Shown: positions 56,668-62,851 of the stretch, piece after piece
Numbering within the stretch: the first letter of the stretch is position 1
Layout: the number at the start of each line of letters is the position of its first letter
From: an uncultured SAR86 cluster bacterium
GTDB taxonomy: Bacteria; Pseudomonadota; Gammaproteobacteria; Magnimaribacterales; D2472
Length of the DNA: 62,851 nt
Reading direction: 5' to 3'
Assembly: GCA_902515775.1 (NCBI GenBank)
Contig: CABXVU010000008.1
Location: 1-62,851 of the forward strand
Made by a program: the position numbers and the translations under genes
The notes under the pieces: model-generated
The model's input: the letters and a program-made list of their open reading frames with translations, nothing else
Told to the model about the DNA's origin: nothing
Databases searched by the model: none

Positions 56668-59600
56668 ATGAAATTTTTCAAGCTATTCACGTTGATATTG
56701 CCTTTTTTTGTCTTTGCAGACAATCCTATTGCACCAGTAGATATCGATACAAAAGAATCAGAATCAACAGAGGTAATTTCTGCTGAAGTAGAAAATAAAT
56801 CCGTTCAAGTTTCTGGTTACGATACTTCAAGTTCATATTCATCTGATGAAGATGGAGTTGAAGAGGTTGTTATAACTGGAATTAAAAGAAGTTTAGAAAC
56901 AGCAATTGGAATAAAAAGAAATAATGTAGGAATTGTTGATGCAATTACCGCAGAGGATTTTGGTAAGTTTCCCGATGGCAATTTAGCCGAATCACTTGCA
57001 AGAGTTGTGGGTATTGGTATTGATAGAAGCAATGTTGAAGGTGAAAGGGTTGCTGTTCGTGGCTTTGGTCCAGAGCTTAATTTGGTCACATTAAATGGAA
57101 GACAAATGCCAACAGTTCCAGGTCAATGGGGTGGAGGCAGATCATTTAACTTTGGTGATATCTCCTCTCATGGTGTAGCAGCTGTTGAAGTATATAAATC
57201 AACAAATAGTAGATTGCCATCAGGCGGCATTGGCTCAACTATTAATATGGTCACAACAAAACCTCTAGCCATCCCAGGCGATTTAACCTCTTTTAGTGTA
57301 GATATGCTGAAAGATACTTCTAGTAAAGAAGGCACCAATCCACTTGAAGCTGCTTTTGTGCATAGCTCGAATAAAGGTAAATGGGGCTATGCAATTTCAG
57401 GATCTTTTCAAGACAGAAACAACAGAGAAACAGGTACCAGAGAATCAAATTGGATTACTGTAGAGGATCTAGCTTTGATTGAGGGCTACTCTAGGGTTGA
57501 TAAAAATGCAGCTGGCATTACTAATAATAATCAAAGAGCAGATGGTAAAACCTTCTATCAAGAACCTTCTGCGTATCAATTTAAAGACAATGATCGCTTG
57601 AGAATAAATGGTCAAGTAACTGTTCAGTATGAATTTTCTGAAAATTTAGTTGCTACTGCAGATTACACTTATTCTAAAGTTGAATTTAGTTCAAATGGTC
57701 AGATGTTTGGCTCATGGTTGGGTGGTTGGGGAACTCAACAAGCAACCATTAACTCCAATGGAGTTTATACCGATTTAGTTGTAGGCGATAGAGGCTATGA
57801 CCATCAATTAATATGGGGAGATACAGAAAATTTAAACGAGTCAATAGGCTTTAATCTTGATTGGAATTATTCTGACTCATTAAAATTTGAGTTAGATTAT
57901 CATGATTCATCTGCAGAAAAAGATGGCTCTGAAATACCAAATGAAATGGGATTTGCTACTCCAGCTGATGCAGTGATTACTCAGACTAATGGAGGTGCTA
58001 ATGGCATCAATTCATTTGTGTATAACAAAGAATTTACCTCATCTGATTTTGTTCATACAGGACTCTTTTATAGAGATGCTGAAAAAGAAAATCAAATGAA
58101 ACAATTCCAATTCAACGGAGAATGGATAAATTTAGATGGCGGTTACTTAAAATCAATTGAATTTGGAATTTCATCTATTGAATCCGAGTTCAGAGATCTC
58201 CGTTCTGAATTAGTTACATCACTGAATCCTGCGGTTTCAGCATCTGCAAGCATATTTACAAGAAGATCTCTTAAGGGATTCTTTGATAATTATGACGCTG
58301 GAAATGGTTATTATTTTGAAATAGATCCTAAGATTGCTAAAAATAACTGGCAAAGTCGTGTGGGACTGTTCAATGCAGGACCAGTTGATACGAATGATAG
58401 AGTTGAGGAGACAATCGACTCGATGTTCATTCAAGCTAACATGGAATTTACAGTTAATGATAGGCCATTAAATGTTGTTGCAGGCATAAGATATGAAGAG
58501 GCAGAGGTGCTAGCCACTGGACTTGAATCTACACCAACGAATATTAGGTGGGATATGATAAATGGTCTTCAATATCTTACTGGCGGACCAGTAGATGCTC
58601 CTAAATCAGGTAGTAATGACTTGGTGCTTCCTCAAGTATCAATGGCATATTCATTAGATGATGAGCAAGTACTAAGATTTTCTGCTGGACAAACAATGGC
58701 AAGACCTAGCTTGCAAGACATGAGATCTTCTCTAACGTTTAGCAACAGAGATTTCTTTACTCCCACTGCATCAGGAGGAAACCCAAGTTTAGAGCCACTC
58801 AAATCAACCAATTATGATATTGCTTATGAATGGTACTACGACGAGGGCAGTTATTTTGCAGTTAATTATTTCTTTAAAGAAATCGAAGATTTTATTGAAA
58901 ATCAAATTGGCTCTGGTGAGCTTTATGGACTTAGAAATCCTGCATACGGAGAAATTGGTCAGTACGCACAAAATTGTGTGAATGCTTGGGATCAGGCTGG
59001 AAGGCCTGATACCGGTTTTCCTGGTGAATGGGGATCAATGCATTGTGTTTCTCAACAGGCTCTATGGGCTCAAAGCTGGATGAATACTCAACAACATATG
59101 GGTTGGGTGGCAGTTGCAATGTCTAGGGGAATTGATGTTTCAGGTGGTTTCCCCTTTGGAGCTTGTGAGTCAGGCGGATGGTGGAGATGTGAGCCAGGTT
59201 ACATTGACGCTACATCAAGTGATCCATTGGCTGTATTTGAAATAACCAGACCTGCAAACATTGCTACTGGAGAAGTTGATGGTTTTGAAGTGGTGCTTCA
59301 ACATCTATTCGGTGATACTGGATATGGTATTCAACTGAATGCTACATTCGTTGAGGGCGGAGATGTCGATATTGATAGAAACGCAATCGGCAGACAATTT
59401 ATTCTTCCTGGTCTTGGTGATTCATCAAATGCTTCAGTTTTCTATGAGGATGAAAAGATTACTGCAAGAATCGCATTGAATACTAGAGGTGAAACAGTTG
59501 CTGGCTTTGGAAACTATGATCAGCCTTTATATGTGATGGAACGAAATCAAATTGATGCTTCATTTGCATATAGACTTAATGAGCAAGCATCAGTTTTTGT

Positions 59601-59718
59601 TGAGGGCCAAAACCTCAATGACGAGGATACAAGACTCTATGCAAGATATCCTGAGATGCTTTTCTTAGCCCAAGATCATGGTCCTGTTTATCGCTTAGGT
59701 TTTAGATATAAGTTCTAG
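56668..59718 (+). CDS. TonB-dependent receptor (Xanthomonas/Caulobacter type)
   Basis: 1016-residue outer-membrane transporter. After the signal peptide (to VFADN) comes an unusual acidic, Ser-rich linker of about 50 residues (YDTSSSYSSDEDGVEEVV) before the TonB-box region VEEVVITGIKRSLETAI. Plug motifs AEDFGKFPDGNLAESLARV, VRGFGPELNLVTLNGRQMP and VEVYKSTNSRLPSGGIGSTI are those of the TIGR01782-type receptors linked to carbohydrate uptake. The barrel ends VYRLGFRYKF. A Trp/Cys-rich stretch near residues 760-850 is likely an external loop. ATG at 56668; an in-frame TTG at 56653 is less likely. Confidence 0.95.
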   Translation: MKFFKLFTLILPFFVFADNPIAPVDIDTKESESTEVISAEVENKSVQVSGYDTSSSYSSDEDGVEEVVITGIKRSLETAIGIKRNNVGIVDAITAEDFGKFPDGNLAESLARVVGIGIDRSNVEGERVAVRGFGPELNLVTLNGRQMPTVPGQWGGGRSFNFGDISSHGVAAVEVYKSTNSRLPSGGIGSTINMVTTKPLAIPGDLTSFSVDMLKDTSSKEGTNPLEAAFVHSSNKGKWGYAISGSFQDRNNRETGTRESNWITVEDLALIEGYSRVDKNAAGITNNNQRADGKTFYQEPSAYQFKDNDRLRINGQVTVQYEFSENLVATADYTYSKVEFSSNGQMFGSWLGGWGTQQATINSNGVYTDLVVGDRGYDHQLIWGDTENLNESIGFNLDWNYSDSLKFELDYHDSSAEKDGSEIPNEMGFATPADAVITQTNGGANGINSFVYNKEFTSSDFVHTGLFYRDAEKENQMKQFQFNGEWINLDGGYLKSIEFGISSIESEFRDLRSELVTSLNPAVSASASIFTRRSLKGFFDNYDAGNGYYFEIDPKIAKNNWQSRVGLFNAGPVDTNDRVEETIDSMFIQANMEFTVNDRPLNVVAGIRYEEAEVLATGLESTPTNIRWDMINGLQYLTGGPVDAPKSGSNDLVLPQVSMAYSLDDEQVLRFSAGQTMARPSLQDMRSSLTFSNRDFFTPTASGGNPSLEPLKSTNYDIAYEWYYDEGSYFAVNYFFKEIEDFIENQIGSGELYGLRNPAYGEIGQYAQNCVNAWDQAGRPDTGFPGEWGSMHCVSQQALWAQSWMNTQQHMGWVAVAMSRGIDVSGGFPFGACESGGWWRCEPGYIDATSSDPLAVFEITRPANIATGEVDGFEVVLQHLFGDTGYGIQLNATFVEGGDVDIDRNAIGRQFILPGLGDSSNASVFYEDEKITARIALNTRGETVAGFGNYDQPLYVMERNQIDASFAYRLNEQASVFVEGQNLNDEDTRLYARYPEMLFLAQDHGPVYRLGFRYKF

Positions 59719-59735
59719 AAAAAACCTATTGAATT

Positions 59736-59765
59736 AAAAAGAGGGCAGTAGCCCTCTTTTTTTTT
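59736..59765 (+). terminator. Rho-independent terminator after receptor
   Basis: AAAAAGAGGGC and GCCCTCTTTTT pair around an AGTA loop, with a T-run of nine. Confidence 0.94.
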
Positions 59766-59783
59766 AATCAAAACAAAATATAT

Positions 59784-60131
59784 TTATTTAGAAAAATCTT
59801 TCCACTCACGAAATCCACCCTCTAAATTTTTTACATTCTTGAAACCTAACTCTAAGAGAGTTGAACCAGCTAATGCAGCTCTACTTCCACCGCCACAAAA
59901 TACTACGATTGGTGTATTAACATTAATAGACTCATTATTTGGAATTAACTTCATTTCAATAAGCCCCCTAGGAATATTTAAGGCTCCATCAATACTTCCT
60001 GTTTCTTCAAGTTCTGAAGATTCCCTTACATCAATTAGCATCAAATTATCTTTGTTTGCAGCCAATTCCTCACATTTAATCGTAGGCACAACCATGCGTG
60101 CTTCTTTGATCAGATCTGCAAGAGTTTTCAT
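59784..60131 (-). CDS. Rhodanese-domain protein
   Basis: Single rhodanese domain of 115 residues with the active-site Cys79 in VVFCGGGSRAAL, LIDVRESSELEETGSIDGALNIP and the C-terminal LEGGFREW. Likely a cytoplasmic sulfurtransferase. The loop CGGGSR matches the six-residue active-site loop of sulfur-transferring rhodaneses. It stands alone; the N-terminal part (KEARMVVPTIKCEEL) carries an extra Cys20. Confidence 0.92.
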   Translation of the reverse strand: MKTLADLIKEARMVVPTIKCEELAANKDNLMLIDVRESSELEETGSIDGALNIPRGLIEMKLIPNNESINVNTPIVVFCGGGSRAALAGSTLLELGFKNVKNLEGGFREWKDFSK

Positions 60132-60214
60132 TTATTCATTATCTACCTCTAAAAATCTTCTATCAATACAAGACTAACTAAATAGATACATATTGTTTAC
60201 AAAAAATATCAAAT

Positions 60215-60230
60215 TGGCACAATAATTGCT
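60215..60230 (+). promoter_or_regulatory. Candidate sigma54 (-24/-12) promoter
   Basis: TGGCAC at 60215-60220, five bases, then TTGCT at 60226-60230 match the sigma54 consensus with correct GG-to-GC spacing. Transcription would start near 60241, 67 bases before the PAN-like gene. Two TATAAT boxes (60232, 60244) lie in the same place, so a sigma70 promoter is an alternative. Confidence 0.4.
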
Positions 60231-60307
60231 TTATAATATGTGTATAATTTAAACGTAAAATAGATTATTAATATAAATTTATCTATTTAAAATAAAGGAT
60301 TAATATA

Positions 60308-60577
60308 ATGAAAAAAATTCTACTTTTTGCTGCTATCTCTTTACCTTTCTCCATATCTGCAGAAATAGCAATTCAAGATGGCTATGAAATCCAAGGCAGA
60401 ATATTTTCAGTGAAAACTGCAAAGAAATATTCCTCTGTTGAGGGATGTTCAAGGTATGCTCTGTCAAAATCAAAGGTCCAAGGCTTTACTTTTGATAAAG
60501 TATCTCAAAAGTGCACTTTATATAAAAAAGTAAGAGGTCTTAAGCCCGATTCAGGATCTGTGTCTGGAACAAAATAA
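60308..60577 (+). CDS. Small secreted PAN/apple-like protein
   Basis: 89 residues: signal peptide MKKILLFAAISLPFSISA, then a short module with GYEIQGRIFSVKTAKKYSSVEGC, YALSKSKVQGFTF, KCTLYKKVRGL and a closing SGSVSGTK, which follows the pattern of short PAN/apple domains (Cys, G-F-x-F/Y, C-x-L, SG-x-K). The two Cys probably pair. Such domains bind protein or sugar. Preceded by AAAGGAT ribosome site and a candidate sigma54 promoter; followed by a terminator, so monocistronic. Confidence 0.75.
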   Translation: MKKILLFAAISLPFSISAEIAIQDGYEIQGRIFSVKTAKKYSSVEGCSRYALSKSKVQGFTFDKVSQKCTLYKKVRGLKPDSGSVSGTK

Positions 60578-60595
60578 ATTATTTCAATTTTCATT

Positions 60596-60620
60596 AGGGA
60601 GCTTTAAAGCTCCCTTTTTT
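60596..60620 (+). terminator. Rho-independent terminator after PAN-like gene
   Basis: AGGGAGCTTT and AAAGCTCCCT form a near-continuous stem followed by six T. Confidence 0.93.
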
Positions 60621-60672
60621 GTTTTTATTCTTAAAAATATGTAAGATTTAGATTTTTTGAATACTTACGTAT

Positions 60673-61875
60673 ATGAAAAACGAGCAATCATCTAACATCC
60701 TTCTATGTATAACTGGAAGTATAGCTGCATATAAATCTGCTGATTTGGCAAGATTGTTTAAGAAAAATGGAGATAATGTCAGAATTTTAATGACAGATTC
60801 TGCATGTGAATTCATTACGCCTTTAACTATGCAGGCAATAACTGGAAACACTGTGCACAGAAACCTTCTTGATGAGACTGCAGAACAGGCCATGGGCCAC
60901 ATTGAATTAGCTAAATGGGCTGATGCAATTTTAATTGCTCCATGCAGCGCAGAGACAATATCTAGACTATCTTCTGGAAGAGCTAATGATTTGTTAGGCG
61001 CCATAGTCTTAGCTTCTAATGCTCAAATTTATATTGCCCCTGCAATGAATATGAATATGTGGGCAAATATAGCCACTCAAAAAAATGTAGATTCTTTGCA
61101 ATCTAGGGGAATGATATTTATTGGTCCTTCAAAAGGTGAGCAAGCCTGTGGAGATAGTGGCTACGGGAGAATGTCAGAGCCTGAAGAAATTTATGAGACT
61201 GTCCAAATGTCAGAAAATAAATTCTTAAATGGAAAAAAAATTATTATTACAGCTGGCCCAACAAGAGAACAAATTGATCCAGTAAGATTTATATCAAATA
61301 ATAGCTCTGGAAAGATGGGTTTTGCGCTTGCTGAAGCTGCCGCCAAATCAGGTGCAGATGTAACTCTTATAACGGGTCCAGTATCCTTAGAATGCTCAAA
61401 TAAAATATTAAGGATTGATGTCAAGACTGCTGCTGAGATGTATCTAGAATCAAAAAAATATATAGCTGATGCTGATATTTTTATTGGCTGTGCAGCTGTT
61501 GCAGACTATAGTCCAGTAATTCAAAATCAAAATAAAATTAAAAAATCATCTTCAAAGGATATGCAAATTTCACTGAAAAAAAATATTGATATCATTGCAT
61601 CACTATCAAAGGAATTTCCAGATATAAAATTTATGGGGTTTTGTGCTGAAACAGAAAAAATAGAGGAACATGCAAAAGTTAAACTTGTTGAAAAAGGTTT
61701 AGATTTCATTGTTGCCAATGATGTTTCAAAAAAAGACATTGGATTCGACTCTGATTTTAATGAAATTAGTGTGTTTACAAAGGAATCTCATACTCATTTT
61801 CAGAAAGCATCAAAAAATCTTTTAGCAGTTCAGCTCATTAATATGCTGAGTAAAAATAATCAATCCATTCATTAA
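60673..61875 (+). CDS. coaBC: Bifunctional CoaBC (phosphopantothenoylcysteine synthase/decarboxylase)
   Basis: Two steps of coenzyme A synthesis. The N-terminal flavin decarboxylase half has ITGSIAAYKSADL, the active His in GHIELAKWAD and APAMNMNMW; the C-terminal CTP-dependent synthase half has ITAGPTREQIDPVRFISNNSSGKMG, split here at residue about 192. The 400-residue length is typical. panB follows after 2 bases and panC after it, grouping CoA genes in one unit. Confidence 0.95.
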   Translation: MKNEQSSNILLCITGSIAAYKSADLARLFKKNGDNVRILMTDSACEFITPLTMQAITGNTVHRNLLDETAEQAMGHIELAKWADAILIAPCSAETISRLSSGRANDLLGAIVLASNAQIYIAPAMNMNMWANIATQKNVDSLQSRGMIFIGPSKGEQACGDSGYGRMSEPEEIYETVQMSENKFLNGKKIIITAGPTREQIDPVRFISNNSSGKMGFALAEAAAKSGADVTLITGPVSLECSNKILRIDVKTAAEMYLESKKYIADADIFIGCAAVADYSPVIQNQNKIKKSSSKDMQISLKKNIDIIASLSKEFPDIKFMGFCAETEKIEEHAKVKLVEKGLDFIVANDVSKKDIGFDSDFNEISVFTKESHTHFQKASKNLLAVQLINMLSKNNQSIH

Positions 61876-61877
61876 GC

Positions 61878-62693
61878 ATGTCAGCGCATAACGCCCAATC
61901 ATTGATCACCATTGATACTCTTAATAACCTAAAAGCCAATGGTGAAAAATTTACATGTTTAACTGCATATGAATCAACTTTAGCAAATGTAATTAGTTCT
62001 GCTGGAGTTGAAGTTATATTGGTTGGTGATAGTTTAGGAATGGTCATTCAAGGCCATAATAGTACTTTGCCAGTAACAATGAATGATCTTATCTATCATC
62101 TTAAAAATGTTAGCAGAGGAAATATTAATTCTCATTTGATGGCCGATATGCCATTTATGAGTTATTCAACAAAAGATAAAGCTCTAACAAATGCTGCGTT
62201 GCTAATGCAAAATGGAGCACACTCAATTAAATTAGAAGGAGGTCGCTGGATCTGTGACTTAACGAGCACCTTGGCAGAGCGGGGCATCCCAGTATGCGCC
62301 CATATGGGATTAACACCTCAATCAATTAATAGAATTGGAGGCTATTTTGTGCAAGGCCGTGATACAGATAAAAAAGAAGAAATGATCTCAGAAGCCAAGG
62401 AGCTCGAATCTGCAGGAGCATCTCTTCTATTACTTGAATGTATTCCAAATGATTTAGCAGCGGAAATTACAAAATCTTTATCTATTCCAGTTATTGGTAT
62501 AGGTGCAGGCGCGTCAACAGATGCTCAGGTAATGGTAATCCATGATTTGCTTGGTATTTCATGCCTTGAAAAGCCTCCAAAATTTATTAAAGACTTTCTT
62601 TCTGAAAATGATTCTGTGCAAAGCGCAGTAGCTGCATATGTTAAAGCAGTAAAAGCGCAAAAATTTCCAGCAAAAGAACATACCTTTTTTTAA
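61878..62693 (+). CDS. panB: 3-methyl-2-oxobutanoate hydroxymethyltransferase PanB
   Basis: Adds a hydroxymethyl group from methylene-tetrahydrofolate to ketoisovalerate, the first committed step to pantothenate. 271 residues with [33 protein letters not shown] (in parts), [30 protein letters not shown] and [16 protein letters not shown], all characteristic. Start is the ATG 2 bases after coaBC; the stop is followed almost at once by panC. Confidence 0.96.
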   Translation: MSAHNAQSLITIDTLNNLKANGEKFTCLTAYESTLANVISSAGVEVILVGDSLGMVIQGHNSTLPVTMNDLIYHLKNVSRGNINSHLMADMPFMSYSTKDKALTNAALLMQNGAHSIKLEGGRWICDLTSTLAERGIPVCAHMGLTPQSINRIGGYFVQGRDTDKKEEMISEAKELESAGASLLLLECIPNDLAAEITKSLSIPVIGIGAGASTDAQVMVIHDLLGISCLEKPPKFIKDFLSENDSVQSAVAAYVKAVKAQKFPAKEHTFF

Positions 62694-62695
62694 TT

Positions 62696-62851
62696 TTGCA
62701 AATTATTAATTCAGTCAAGGATCTAGATAAATTTCTGAAACAGTCTAATGAAATTAATTTTGTGCCAACCATGGGCAATCTTCATGCTGGTCATTTGAGT
62801 CTTGTATCAGAAGCAAACAAATATAATGGGATTACTCTTGTATCTATATTT
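62696..62851 (+). CDS. panC: Pantothenate synthetase PanC, N-terminal part (3' cut by window)
   Basis: Condenses pantoate and beta-alanine using ATP. 52 codons are visible: [18 protein letters not shown], then the nucleotide-binding signature [16 protein letters not shown] with the HIGH-like HAGH, and ITLVSIF. The probable start is TTG two bases after the panB stop; the normal ATG-Met before IINS is absent. The gene continues beyond the window. Confidence 0.92.
   Translation, partial: MQIINSVKDLDKFLKQSNEINFVPTMGNLHAGHLSLVSEANKYNGITLVSIF

Overview
The window reads as a piece of chromosome from a small, AT-rich marine gammaproteobacterium. The SAR86 clade is my best guess, from gene content, many TonB-dependent receptors and very short intergenic gaps; this is inference, not a phylogenetic result. 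Gammaproteobacterial gene order is visible directly: queA-tgt-yajC-secD-secF, and suhB next to a divergent trmJ. Genes are often overlapped by 1 to 19 bases and several use TTG starts.

Layout. 1-11.8 kb is a housekeeping block: the end of adk, tsaB, uppP, rsmJ, proBA on the minus strand, tRNA-Leu(CAA), queA-tgt-yajC-secDF, suhB, trmJ and tRNA-Glu(UUC) with a strong terminator. 11.8-13.3 kb looks like a small accessory patch behind tRNA-Glu: helically phased GAGTCC-like repeats, a 41-residue membrane microprotein coupled to an SRAP (YedK/HMCES-like) gene, and two unknown small genes. 13.4-16.4 kb carries a duplicated-domain lipoprotein and two adjacent CsgG-like periplasmic proteins, the second with a Lys/Cys-rich tail, without any curli genes. 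16.4-19.6 kb is an Anbu (bacterial proteasome homologue) locus: alpha-E protein and circularly permuted ATP-grasp, divergent from the peptidase. 19.7-23.4 kb holds a PhoX-like protein, a short-chain dehydrogenase, a secreted nuclease and small proteins.

23.4-29.7 kb is a haem/iron acquisition locus: P19-type iron protein, HugZ-type haem oxygenase and HmuVUT on the minus strand, divergent from a TonB-dependent receptor, with two Fur boxes between them. The receptor is split by one extra A in an A7 run. 29.8-32.3 kb is an SDR / DUF1214-like / SnoaL-like operon. 32.5-44.9 kb has a BCCT transporter, two more large TonB-dependent receptors, a TPR-sulfotransferase, an ABC exporter and a periplasmic amidase. 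44.9-50.9 kb is mixed (YczE-like, DUF2805, metB, typA, YeiH-like). 50.9-54.7 kb is a compact run of SDR, serine hydrolase, S1/P1 nuclease and patatin. 54.8-60.6 kb has an RRM protein, small membrane proteins, an exported methyltransferase-like protein, a fourth receptor, a rhodanese and a PAN-like secreted protein. The window closes with coaBC-panB-panC (cut), the pantothenate/CoA genes.

Taken together, this is a heterotroph relying on outer-membrane receptors and secreted or periplasmic hydrolases. No CRISPR array, insertion sequence or intact integrase was seen. The least explained parts are the CsgG-like pair, the Anbu locus and the tRNA-Glu patch.
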